A stretch of DNA of 8,769 nt from positions 1-8,769 of the forward strand of contig SKPR01000005.1 of NCBI GenBank assembly GCA_007119455.1, given 5' to 3'. Positions 1 through 6,540 of the stretch are shown here, one piece after another (position 1 is the first letter of the stretch; each line of letters opens with the position of its first letter). The position numbers and the translations under genes were made by a program. The DNA is from Candidatus Brevefilum sp. (GTDB taxonomy: Bacteria > Chloroflexota > Anaerolineae > Anaerolineales > Anaerolineaceae). The notes under the pieces were generated by a model, which was not told the origin of the DNA, searched no databases, and saw nothing but the letters and a program-made list of their open reading frames with translations.

Positions 1-135
1 AAGCAGGAACAACGCTGGCTGGATCGTCTTTCAAAAGCGGCAGAAAATCTTCCTGTTGATGAAGCGGCCTTTATCGCCGATATGGTGCCAGCGATGGATC
101 CCGAAAAAATCCTGCTCTCCGAGTACGATCTCTGA
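1..135 (+). CDS. C-terminal end of an unidentified protein (partial at left edge)
   Basis: An open frame runs from the first base of the window to a TGA at 133-135, followed at once by an in-frame TAG. The 44 visible residues begin KQEQRWLDRL and end ILLSEYDL. They are charged, probably helical, and contain no membrane segment. I do not recognise the family, and no function can be given from this tail. The codon use looks like real coding sequence and no overlapping frame explains it better. The gene converges on the importer operon, leaving about 109 nt between the two stop codons. No convincing terminator lies in that gap. Confidence 0.6.
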   Translation, partial: KQEQRWLDRLSKAAENLPVDEAAFIADMVPAMDPEKILLSEYDL

Positions 136-244
136 TAGGTTACCGTGTTGATCCAGACAATTCATGACAAGGAACCCAACTTGATCTGATCGGGTATAAG
201 ACTCCCTGTTTATTCTTGTGGTTTTGGTTTGAAATCTGTATGTC

Positions 245-1240
245 TTATACTTCGTGACAGGCCACCCAGCGACCGGGTTGGGCCCCTCGCCATTCAGGCA
301 CGACCTCAGAACAATGAGGTTGGGCGATGGGACAGCGGGTATGAAAACGACATCCGGAAGGTGGCGAAAGCGCGCTGGGGACATCCCCCTGCAAAACAAT
401 TCTTTTTTGCTGGCGGGCTGCCCTGGGATTGGGTACCGGGACGGCTGACAAGAGCGCCTGGGAATAGGGGTGAAGAGGTTCTTCATAAAGGGCATTACTT
501 TCAGCCAGTTCGGCCAGGCTACCCAGGTACATCACCGCTACACGATTACAGATATGGCGGACCATACTCAGGTCATGGGCGATGAACAGGTAGGTCAGCT
601 CAAGCTGAGCCTGAAGGTCTTCCAGCAGGTTCACGACCTGGGCTTGAATTGACACATCCAGGGCTGCGATCGGTTCATCGCAAACAATAAAATCCGGATT
701 GGAAGCCAGTGCTCGCGCGATACCGATTCGCTGGCGTTGCCCGCCTGAAAACTCATGCGGGAAACGGTTCAGATGCCGGGCGCTGAGCCCCACCATCTCA
801 AGCATCGCTCGTACACGATCTGTCCGTTCTTTGGACGTGCTGCCAATTTTATGCACCCGCAGGGGTTCTCCCACAATCGCCGAGACAGTCCAGCGGGGGT
901 TTAGCGATGCGAAGGGGTCCTGGAAGATCATCTGTGCCTTACGACGCAGCAATCGCAGATCGTCAGCTTTTGCATTGGCCACATCAATTTGAGCGATGTG
1001 AATCGACCCATCAGTCGGGGGGTAAAGACCCAGGATCGTTCGACCAGCCGTGGTCTTTCCACAACCACTTTCACCGACCATCCCCAGTGTTTCTCCCTGG
1101 CGAATTTCGAAAGTCAGGTCATTGACAGCTTCCACCACACCCACTGTTCGCTCAAAAATGATTCCACGGCGGATGGGGAAATGTTTTTTCAGGTTTTTGA
1201 CGCTGACAAGGGCCTGCTTTACTTTAGGTTCAGGGTTCAT
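245..1240 (-). CDS. dppF: Oligopeptide/dipeptide ABC transporter ATP-binding protein (DppF/OppF type)
   Basis: This is the second of the two ATPases that power the importer, acting as a peripheral protein on the cytoplasmic face. All ABC ATPase motifs are intact in the 331 residues: Walker A GESGCGKTT (56-64), Q-loop Gln107, signature FSGGQRQR (164-171), Walker B ending CDEP (Asp188, Glu189), D-loop ALDV (193-196) and switch His222. The C-terminal region (about 240-331) is the oligopeptide-transporter extension, with HPYSQALLSAVP and four cysteines (297, 303, 310, 328) spaced C-x5-C-x6-C-x17-C. The ATG at 1240 overlaps the upstream gene's TGA as ATGA, so translation is probably coupled. A purine-rich GGGAG lies just upstream of the start. 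It is the last gene of the operon. The length is normal for the family and I see no damage. The transported substrate cannot be fixed from the ATPase. Confidence 0.95.
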   Translation of the reverse strand: MNPEPKVKQALVSVKNLKKHFPIRRGIIFERTVGVVEAVNDLTFEIRQGETLGMVGESGCGKTTAGRTILGLYPPTDGSIHIAQIDVANAKADDLRLLRRKAQMIFQDPFASLNPRWTVSAIVGEPLRVHKIGSTSKERTDRVRAMLEMVGLSARHLNRFPHEFSGGQRQRIGIARALASNPDFIVCDEPIAALDVSIQAQVVNLLEDLQAQLELTYLFIAHDLSMVRHICNRVAVMYLGSLAELAESNALYEEPLHPYSQALLSAVPVPNPRAARQQKRIVLQGDVPSALSPPSGCRFHTRCPIAQPHCSEVVPEWRGAQPGRWVACHEV

Positions 1241-2232
1241 CGTGGCTCTCCCGTGTAAGGATTGACAAAACAGGCTGCTTTCTGGCCTGGTTTGATGGTT
1301 TCGAGAGGGGGTAGTTCTTTATTGCAGCGCTCAATCACATATTCGCACCGTGGCGCAAAAGGACAGCCGGTCAGGGGGCTCATGATCATGGGTGGCGCAC
1401 CAGGTATGGCTTTGAGACGCTCTCTGCGGCGTTGATCAACCTTGGGTAATGCCGCCAGTAAAGCCAGGGTGTAGGGATGCTGGGGATGTTCATAAAGGCT
1501 GTCGACGTCCGCTTCTTCGACAACCGTCCCGCCGTACATGACGATAACCCGGTCAGCAACGCTGGCAACAACGCCCAGGTCATGTGTGATCCAGATTAAT
1601 GTCATATTGATTTTCTGACGGATATCCAGCACCAGGTCCACAATTTGAGCCTGGATGGTTACATCCAGGGCGGTGGTTGGTTCGTCAGCGATTAATAACC
1701 TGGGGTTGCAGGCCAGCATCATGGCGATCATCACCCGCTGGCGCATTCCGCCTGAAAATTGGTGAGGATAATTACTGAACCGCCGTTCTGGGTCGGGGAT
1801 TCCAACCAGATGCATCAATTCAAGCGCTTGTTTTCTGGCTTCTGCTTCCGTCATCTGAAAATGCCGGATGAGCGCTTCCTTCATTTGGCGACCCAGTGTC
1901 AGTACAGGGTTGAGGGAGGTCATGGGATCTTGAAAAATCATCCCGATTTTTTGGCCCCTGACCTGCTCAAGCTGTTTATCGGATAACCTCAGCAGGTCCT
2001 GGCCATCAAAGATTGCCTGGCCATTGGTGATCTCTCCAGGGGGGATCGGAATCAAACCCAGGATGGACATCATACACACCGATTTTCCGCTGCCGCTTTC
2101 CCCAACGATGGCGATGGCGTCGCCTTCAAGTAAATCGAACCCAACACCATTGACGGCGTAAACCGTGCCTTCCGGTGTGTTGAAACGCACATGCAGGTTG
2201 TCCAGGTTGAGTAAGGGGTCTTCTTTTTTCAT
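1237..2232 (-). CDS. dppD: Oligopeptide/dipeptide ABC transporter ATP-binding protein (DppD/OppD type)
   Basis: This is the first ATPase of the importer, expected to pair with the DppF-type subunit as a heterodimer under the permeases. In 331 residues it has Walker A GESGSGKS (44-51), Q-loop Gln101, signature FSGGMRQR (159-166), Walker B LLIADEP (179-185, catalytic Glu184) and His217. The C-terminal extension contains HPYTLALLAALP and cysteines 290, 296, 303 and 321, with exactly the same spacing as in the neighbouring ATPase. I chose the ATG at 2232 (MKKEDPLL). The frame is open further up, to an ATG at 2280, but that would add 16 residues unlike the family and overlap the permease gene. From 2232 the gap to the permease stop is only 4 nt, with GGA a little upstream inside the permease end. 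The gene ends in TGA, overlapping the next ATG. Confidence 0.94.
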   Translation of the reverse strand: MKKEDPLLNLDNLHVRFNTPEGTVYAVNGVGFDLLEGDAIAIVGESGSGKSVCMMSILGLIPIPPGEITNGQAIFDGQDLLRLSDKQLEQVRGQKIGMIFQDPMTSLNPVLTLGRQMKEALIRHFQMTEAEARKQALELMHLVGIPDPERRFSNYPHQFSGGMRQRVMIAMMLACNPRLLIADEPTTALDVTIQAQIVDLVLDIRQKINMTLIWITHDLGVVASVADRVIVMYGGTVVEEADVDSLYEHPQHPYTLALLAALPKVDQRRRERLKAIPGAPPMIMSPLTGCPFAPRCEYVIERCNKELPPLETIKPGQKAACFVNPYTGEPR

Positions 2233-2236
2233 AGTG

Positions 2237-3187
2237 TTATTCCGGTCTGCTGCGTGGGTCGAGGGCATCCCGCAAGCCATCGCCCACGAAATTTATACTG
2301 AGGACAGTTAATAAGATGAGTACCCCCGGGAAGAACCATAACCAGGGTGCATATTCGATATAGGTTGTGGCGCCGGTGATCATATTGCCCCAGGTTGCCG
2401 TTGGGGGTTGTACACCCATGCCGAGGAAGCTGATATAGGCTTCAAAAATGATAGCACCAGCCACCGATAACGTGGCTGTAACCACGATGGGGGCCACGGT
2501 ATTGGGCAGTATGTGTTTGAACATGATTTGTGTATTGGATGTGCCGGTGGCGCGGGCTGCCAGGATGAAGTCGTTCTCTTTGAGCGCCAGGAACTCTGCC
2601 CTTACGATCCGGGCCAGACGTGGCCAGCTTGTCAGCCCGATGATCAGAATGATCACCACAACACTTCCGCTGAATGTCCGTCCGAAGAAATTCAAATCCG
2701 GCACTTTACCTGAAAAGAATTTCGCCATCACAAGCAGCAGGAACAGGGTTGGGATGGTCAGGATTGCCTCGGTGATCCGCATCAGCAGGCTATCGAGCCA
2801 GCCACCATAATAGCCTGAGATGGCACCGATGATGACTCCCACCACAACCTGGACGATGACCGCCGTCAGGCCGATTAAAATTGAGATCTGACCGCCGTAA
2901 ATCGTCCGGGCCAGGATGTCTCGTCCGATGGTGTCTGTGCCGAAGGGATGTTCAGCGGTTGGTGCCTGCAAGCGTTTGGTCGTATCGTTGAAATTGGCGT
3001 CGGCTTCAGAATAGATCAAGGCGCCGCCAAAGGTGAAGAGGATCAGAAACAATAACAGGAAGCTGCTGGCAATCGCCAGTTTGTGGCGTCTGAAACGGCG
3101 CCAGGCCATCTCGCTGAGGGATAAGGGCGGGGACTCCAGGCCAATGTCCGGGATTTTGGCGTCTACTGGTGTATCGAGTACTGACAT
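2237..3187 (-). CDS. dppC: Oligopeptide/dipeptide ABC transporter permease (DppC/OppC type)
   Basis: This is one of the two membrane subunits that form the import channel. The 316-residue protein has a cytoplasmic N-terminal tail with the MAWRRFRRHKLA motif (about 28-39), a first membrane helix near 38-58, and the family motif HPFGTDTIGRD (80-90). Several further hydrophobic helices follow, and the EAA coupling loop is at about 198-230 (ALKENDFILAARATG then HILPN). The end, GDGLRDALDPR, is typical of DppC. The start at 3187 is supported by GGAG at 3195-3198 (read on the minus strand), seven bases upstream of the ATG. A 67-nt gap separates it from the DppB-type gene, and it is followed 4 nt later by the first ATPase gene. 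Length and motifs are normal. Confidence 0.95.
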   Translation of the reverse strand: MSVLDTPVDAKIPDIGLESPPLSLSEMAWRRFRRHKLAIASSFLLLFLILFTFGGALIYSEADANFNDTTKRLQAPTAEHPFGTDTIGRDILARTIYGGQISILIGLTAVIVQVVVGVIIGAISGYYGGWLDSLLMRITEAILTIPTLFLLLVMAKFFSGKVPDLNFFGRTFSGSVVVIILIIGLTSWPRLARIVRAEFLALKENDFILAARATGTSNTQIMFKHILPNTVAPIVVTATLSVAGAIIFEAYISFLGMGVQPPTATWGNMITGATTYIEYAPWLWFFPGVLILLTVLSINFVGDGLRDALDPRSRPE

Positions 3188-3254
3188 TTTAAAACTCCAG
3201 GGCCGGTTGAGTGTAAATTAATCGTGCCATTTCATAAGCAGGGGCGTTTCCGGG

Positions 3255-4286
3255 TTAATAGCGGATGCGCGGGTCGAGGGCTGCATAAGCAATATCCGTC
3301 AGGATCTGTGAAAATATCACAAATACCGCCAGGATCATGACGATGCCCATCACCACTGGGCCATCTGCACGCTGCAGGTGGTCGAGGAATAATCTGCCCA
3401 TCCCCGGCCAGGCGAAGATACGCTCGGTGACAACCGCACCAGCTAGCAAAAAAGGCAAATCAAGCCCAACCAGGGTGACGATCGGTAAGAGGGCGTTGCG
3501 CATGGCATGGATGAAGATGATATAGTAGCGCTTCAAGCCTTTGGCTTTAGCTGTTCGGATGTAATCCTGGCTCATCACTTCGAGCATGGCAGAACGGACA
3601 TAACGGCTATACCGGGCAATGTCGATAAAGGCGATGCTGAATAATGGCAGGATCATATGCTTGGCCACCTGGCCGGCTGTTTTGCCCACCCGGGGGTCGA
3701 ACATCCCATTGGCCGGCAGATTGGGTAAACCCCAGCGTTGGAAGAGAACAGAGAAAAAATAAATACTTAATAAGGCAATTAAAAAAATCGGCATTGAGAA
3801 ACCGACAAAAGATAAGGTTGTCACGGCGTTATCAACCCAGGAATACTGGCGGAGGGCAGAATAAACGCCCACAATGACGCCAAAGAGCAGGATGAAGATT
3901 TGGGCCGGCACCATCAACAGCAGCGTGTTGGGAATGCGATCCCAGATTATTTCAGAGACAGGTTTTCCCCGGGTGACGATCGATGTGCCAAAATCACCGC
4001 GTAGCACGCCTAACCGTTCACCGGGTATATCGGGGATTCCATCACCATCCACATCAATCATCGTCCAATCATTTCCGATTAACCAGTAAAGGTATTGGGT
4101 TGTGACGGGTTTATCCAATCCTAACTGGCGAGCCAGGCGGGCTCTGTCATCAGGGCGGGTGGGATTCCGGCCGCCCATCATGGTTAGGGGGTCACCAATA
4201 TTATTAAGCAGGAGGAATAGGATCAGGCTGATGATGAACAGCAGGGGAATGGATTGCAAGATGCGTCGGATGATATAACGGGTCAT
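3255..4286 (-). CDS. dppB: Oligopeptide/dipeptide ABC transporter permease (DppB/OppB type) with calcium-loop-like insertion
   Basis: This is the other channel-forming membrane subunit, 343 residues. It starts with the DppB hallmark MTRYIIRRILQSIPLLF and a first membrane helix (about 9-28). More hydrophobic segments lie near 121-145, 153-180, 211-225, 266-290 and 311-332. The EAA loop is at about 236-270 (SQDYIRTAKAKGL, then RNALLPIV), and the protein ends ALDPRIRY. The segment between the first two helices, which faces outward, is longer than in the classical E. coli protein as I recall it. It carries DVDGDGIPDIPGE (78-90), which resembles a bacterial calcium-binding loop. The start at 4286 has an excellent GGAGGT six bases upstream. 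A strong stem-loop lies between this gene and the upstream binding-protein gene. Confidence 0.95.
   Translation of the reverse strand: MTRYIIRRILQSIPLLFIISLILFLLLNNIGDPLTMMGGRNPTRPDDRARLARQLGLDKPVTTQYLYWLIGNDWTMIDVDGDGIPDIPGERLGVLRGDFGTSIVTRGKPVSEIIWDRIPNTLLLMVPAQIFILLFGVIVGVYSALRQYSWVDNAVTTLSFVGFSMPIFLIALLSIYFFSVLFQRWGLPNLPANGMFDPRVGKTAGQVAKHMILPLFSIAFIDIARYSRYVRSAMLEVMSQDYIRTAKAKGLKRYYIIFIHAMRNALLPIVTLVGLDLPFLLAGAVVTERIFAWPGMGRLFLDHLQRADGPVVMGIVMILAVFVIFSQILTDIAYAALDPRIRY
4017..4055 (-). other. EF-hand/thrombospondin-3-like Asp-rich loop encoded inside the permease
   Basis: Codons 78-90 of the DppB-type permease encode DVDGDGIPDIPGE. Asp78, Asp80, Asp82, Gly83 and Asp86 fall on positions 1, 3, 5, 6 and 9 of a calcium loop. 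Position 12, normally Glu or Asp, is Gly89; Glu90 follows one residue later, so the loop is not canonical. It sits in the extracytoplasmic loop after the first membrane helix. That it binds calcium is an inference. Confidence 0.55.
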
Positions 4287-4292
4287 CGTGCG

Positions 4293-4298
4293 ACCTCC
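4293..4298 (-). promoter_or_regulatory. Strong ribosome binding site of the DppB-type gene
   Basis: Read on the minus strand this is GGAGGT, six bases before the ATG at 4286. It fixes the start and lies about ten bases downstream of the stem-loop, so the hairpin leaves it accessible. Confidence 0.8.
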
Positions 4299-4308
4299 AG
4301 GATTTGTT

Positions 4309-4347
4309 GCCCAGGCTGATCGGACGGATTGCCCGATCAGCCTGGGC
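4309..4347 (-). repeat. Perfect 15-bp inverted repeat (intercistronic stem-loop)
   Basis: The arms GCCCAGGCTGATCGG (4309-4323) and CCGATCAGCCTGGGC (4333-4347) are perfectly complementary around a 9-nt loop. In the operon transcript the stem is not followed by a U-run, so it is not a classical intrinsic terminator in that direction. On the plus strand it is followed by CTTTTACTTTTATT, so it could stop antisense transcription. By analogy with other importer operons, a hairpin after the binding-protein gene may block 3' exonucleases or cause partial termination, giving more binding protein than permease. Confidence 0.8.
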
Positions 4348-4372
4348 CTTTTACTTTTATTGAAGCCAGACT

Positions 4373-4385
4373 CGGGTTAAGCCCG
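4373..4385 (-). repeat. Small GC-rich stem-loop after the binding-protein gene
   Basis: CGGG (4373-4376) and CCCG (4382-4385) flank a 5-nt loop, just downstream of the binding-protein stop codon. With the larger hairpin at 4309-4347 it gives two structures in a row at the 3' end of that message. On its own it is weak. Confidence 0.3.
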
Positions 4386-4407
4386 GCTCCCTATGCTTTG
4401 TTTTGGT

Positions 4408-6144
4408 TTACTCTATAATGTCCCATTCTGCGATGCTGTAGAAAGGAGAAGCACCGGAGATATTGACGTTGGACAGACGGCTGCTTACAGCCCAGGTGTC
4501 CAGGTCTTGCCAGACGCCCAGCCAGTAAACATTCTCATACATGATCTCACCGATTTGCCAGAGGGTTTGCTGACGCTCTTCAAAGTCAATCTGTGTAGAT
4601 TGCAGGCGGAAAAGTGCGTCTAATTCTTCGTCGCAAATTTTCTGGTCATTGATTCCGTCCGGGTATTCATCAGAAGGAATTTCACTGCATAACCAGCGGC
4701 TGGTATCCGGATCCGGGAAAGCTTCCGTTGAGGAGAACTGACCGATATCCAGTTCACCTGTTGGCAGTGGTCCGCCGCCACCATAGCTTTGGAAGTAAAT
4801 ATCAGGTGCGTAGCTGAGAGTATCCAGGCGAATGCCGCATTCAGCCAGGTTCTGCTGAGCGACGGCCTGGGTATCCTGGCGGATTTCCCGGGCGGTGGTG
4901 CCGTGAATCAGAGTCAGTTCAATCCCATCTTTTTCTCGGATGCCATTGCCGTCTTCATCAACCCAGCCTGCCTCATCCAGGAGGGCCATGCCGGCAGCGG
5001 GATCGTAAGGCCAGGCGCTCAGGTTGGGGTTGGCATAAGGGGTGTTGTCCCAGAAGGTGACGGCTGGTTCGGTCAGCCCTAACAGCAGGTCGCGGTTGAT
5101 ACTCTGGCGGTCAAAGCACAGGGCAATCGCCTGGCGAACACGAACATCCGCCAGCGCCGGGTGCGCTTCTTCACCGAAATACAGGAACCAGCCTTCATCG
5201 TAACCAGAAACAACAGCAAAGACTTCCACGCCAGCAGCTTCCAGGGTGGGGATGTCAGCTGTGGAAATGAAGGTACCCAGGTCACCGTCGCCGGTGCGGA
5301 GGGCTGCTACCTGTGAGGCATCATCCGGAACAAAGCGGAAGAAAACCTCATCAATCTTGGCAGGTTCATCATAGAAGTTCTCATTACGGACGAAACGGGT
5401 ATAACTTCCCGATTCCCATTCAGCAAAGACAAAAGGACCGGCACTCACAGTGGGCGCCAGGTTCCAATCGGCAGTGTCGATGGAACCGTCAGCATCAAAC
5501 ACTGGCCTCAAGACATGCTCGGGTAAAACAAACTGCCACAGGCTGGCTGCCCAGGGTACAAAGGGTTCTTCAAAAACGGTGACCACCGTCTGTGCGTCGG
5601 GGGCTGAGATATCCTCAATCAGGCTGTAGGGATAGGACGTCGTGACGATGTTGCTCGGGCTGGTGACCATTTCGTATGTAAACACGAAATCTGCCGATGT
5701 GATGGGGGAGTTATCCGACCAGACGATATCATCGCGCAGGGTAATGGTGATCGTGCGACCGTCTTCTGAGATCCCGCCGTTTTCAAGAGAGGGGATTTCT
5801 GTTACCAACACCGGGTTGGGATTATTATCGATATCGAAATTCCAGGCGGATGCATTCCAGATTTGCTGGGTGATGCTCGAAAACCACATGTTGGTGTAGA
5901 GCGGGTTCAGGTTGTCGAACTCCTGGGTCCAGATAAAAGTCGCAACTTTGCGGGCGCCCGGTGTTTCGGGTTCTGGTTCAATTACGACATCATCAACAGG
6001 GTCGTCATCAACAACAGGTTCCTGCGGTGCCACAACATCTCCAGGCGTATCCGGGTCAGGGGGTGGTGCGGTCTGGCAGGCGGCCAGGATCAGCGAAAAG
6101 ATCAAAATCATGGCCAAAAGCAAAAACAAATTTCTCTTACTCAT
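4408..6144 (-). CDS. dppA: ABC transporter family 5 substrate-binding lipoprotein (peptide-type)
   Basis: This is the extracytoplasmic receptor that captures the substrate and delivers it to the permeases. The 578-residue protein starts with a lipoprotein signal: MSKR, a hydrophobic stretch (5-20), and lipobox LAAC with lipidated Cys23. Residues 24-66 are a Pro/Asp/Glu/Val-rich linker that tethers the domain to the membrane. From about 67 it is a family 5 (SBP_bac_5) protein. ITITLRDDIVWSDNSPITSADFVFTYE (from 132) matches the family signature; VRQAIALCFDR (336-346), DEDGNGIREKDG (396-407) and the C-terminal region are also typical. I chose the ATG at 6144 over the open-frame ATG at 6174 because it has AAAGGAG at the right distance and gives a clean signal peptide. 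It is the first gene of the operon. Peptides are the default substrate, but this family also takes nickel and oligosaccharides, so the ligand is uncertain. Confidence 0.93.
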   Translation of the reverse strand: MSKRNLFLLLAMILIFSLILAACQTAPPPDPDTPGDVVAPQEPVVDDDPVDDVVIEPEPETPGARKVATFIWTQEFDNLNPLYTNMWFSSITQQIWNASAWNFDIDNNPNPVLVTEIPSLENGGISEDGRTITITLRDDIVWSDNSPITSADFVFTYEMVTSPSNIVTTSYPYSLIEDISAPDAQTVVTVFEEPFVPWAASLWQFVLPEHVLRPVFDADGSIDTADWNLAPTVSAGPFVFAEWESGSYTRFVRNENFYDEPAKIDEVFFRFVPDDASQVAALRTGDGDLGTFISTADIPTLEAAGVEVFAVVSGYDEGWFLYFGEEAHPALADVRVRQAIALCFDRQSINRDLLLGLTEPAVTFWDNTPYANPNLSAWPYDPAAGMALLDEAGWVDEDGNGIREKDGIELTLIHGTTAREIRQDTQAVAQQNLAECGIRLDTLSYAPDIYFQSYGGGGPLPTGELDIGQFSSTEAFPDPDTSRWLCSEIPSDEYPDGINDQKICDEELDALFRLQSTQIDFEERQQTLWQIGEIMYENVYWLGVWQDLDTWAVSSRLSNVNISGASPFYSIAEWDIIE

Positions 6145-6148
6145 TTTA

Positions 6149-6214
6149 TTACTCCTTTGATTGAAACAAATCATTTAGACGTTGAGCATTTAATTTTCTT
6201 GTGTGCCCTTTCAC
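6149..6214 (-). CDS. Possible 21-codon leader ORF before the binding-protein gene
   Basis: A GTG at 6214-6212 opens a frame of 21 codons (VKGHTRKLNA, then QRLNDLFQSKE) that closes with tandem TAA TAA inside the binding-protein ribosome-binding region, just before the ATG at 6144. The GTG is embedded in a strong Shine-Dalgarno sequence rather than placed downstream of it, so normal initiation there is doubtful. It may be chance, or a remnant of an earlier start. I see no known leader-peptide pattern such as a run of one amino acid. Low confidence that it is translated. Confidence 0.15.
   Translation of the reverse strand: MKGHTRKLNAQRLNDLFQSKE
6152..6158 (-). promoter_or_regulatory. Ribosome binding site of the binding-protein gene
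   Basis: Minus-strand AAAGGAG, seven bases before the ATG at 6144. This decides the start against the alternative ATG at 6174, which would add ten residues before the signal peptide. The GAG is also the last sense codon of the possible leader ORF. Confidence 0.8.
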
Positions 6215-6222
6215 CTCCTTTT
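6211..6222 (-). promoter_or_regulatory. Orphan strong Shine-Dalgarno sequence in the operon leader
   Basis: Minus-strand AAAAGGAGGTGA is a near-complete complement to the 16S rRNA 3' end, but no ATG, GTG or TTG lies at normal spacing after it. The next ATG is about 24 bases away and opens only four codons. The real binding-protein gene has its own site about 60 bases downstream. It could be a ribosome standby site or serve an unrecognised leader peptide. Confidence 0.5.
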
Positions 6223-6394
6223 CAAAGTGAAAACAGGTTTTTGATATTCGCTAAGTGCATACCCAAAAGGTCTGAACCCTGTAATGTTGATTAACCGGTA
6301 TTTACCCGTAATTGACATTTTAGTTTTGATTAGTGAGGTAATTGGCCAGCGATTTCAAAAGGTTAAACCCTTCCCGCAAGCCGTTAATTTGGAA

Positions 6395-6403
6395 ATTATA
6401 TCA
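6395..6403 (-). promoter_or_regulatory. Probable extended -10 promoter of the importer operon
   Basis: The minus-strand sequence TGATATAAT contains a consensus -10 hexamer preceded by TGn, the extended -10 pattern that can work without a good -35. No good -35 is visible at 16-18 bases. It lies downstream of the terminator-like hairpin at 6450-6476 and upstream of the binding-protein gene. Transcription would begin near 6388 and give a leader of about 240 nt. The region is AT-rich, so chance matches are possible. Confidence 0.4.
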
Positions 6404-6449
6404 TTATTTGGGCAAAAACTTTTGTCATTTGCGATTTTAACATTATATT

Positions 6450-6476
6450 AAAAAAAGAGAGGTTTGAAACCCTCCC
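6450..6476 (-). terminator. Probable intrinsic terminator downstream of selC
   Basis: Read on the minus strand, GAGGGTTT and AAACCTC form a roughly 7-bp stem with one bulged base and a tight loop. A short TC step and then seven T residues (the A-run at 6450-6456 of the plus strand) follow. It lies about 160 nt after the tRNA 3' end and before the importer promoter, where it would separate the two transcripts. The stem is modest, so confidence is moderate. Confidence 0.5.
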
Positions 6477-6480
6477 AAAG

Positions 6481-6495
6481 TATTGAATATCAATA
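6481..6495. repeat. 15-bp palindrome TATTGA-N3-TCAATA
   Basis: Perfect 6-bp arms around ATA, roughly 85 bp upstream of the operon's probable -10. It could be an operator, but AT-rich palindromes of this size arise easily by chance. Confidence 0.25.
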
Positions 6496-6527
6496 TATTT
6501 CCAAACAAATTTTGATTGATTGGATCA

Positions 6528-6540
6528 TTCACCAGGTGAA
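6528..6540. repeat. 13-bp palindrome TTCACC-A-GGTGAA
   Basis: Perfect 6-bp arms around one base, between selC and the importer promoter. It looks like a repressor half-site pair, but no regulator gene is nearby and no second copy was noticed. Confidence 0.25.

Noticed and set aside
133..138. UGA ending the left-edge gene as a selenocysteine codon
   Set aside because: It is followed immediately by an in-frame TAG, so it is simply a tandem stop.
191..230. Possible plus-strand terminator (GGG-N9-CCC followed by a T-rich stretch) after the left-edge gene
   Set aside because: A 3-bp stem is too weak and the following sequence is only loosely T-rich.
194..250. 9-bp inverted repeat GTATAAGAC / GTCTTATAC spanning the stop codon of the last ATPase gene
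   Set aside because: The loop is 39 nt with no T-run, and one or two repeats of this length and spacing are expected by chance in a window this size. Not called a terminator.
31..495. 154-codon minus-strand open frame at the left edge
   Set aside because: It overlaps the end of the ATPase gene in another frame, its translation looks non-natural, and it also overlaps the plus-strand left-edge gene.
4244..4253. Ten-base match (GGGAATGGAT) to the tRNA-Sec 3' end, as a possible att site of an element integrated at selC
   Set aside because: It lies inside the permease gene where the protein sequence explains it, is too short, and no integrase or other mobility gene is present.
6312..6317. Plus-strand TTGACA as a -35 element
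   Set aside because: No acceptable -10 hexamer occurs 16-19 bases downstream and no plus-strand gene follows before selC.
6442..6447. Second minus-strand TATAAT next to the terminator T-run
   Set aside because: No -35 or TGn extension fits, and it overlaps the AT-rich end of the hairpin. The TGATATAAT at 6395-6403 is a better candidate.
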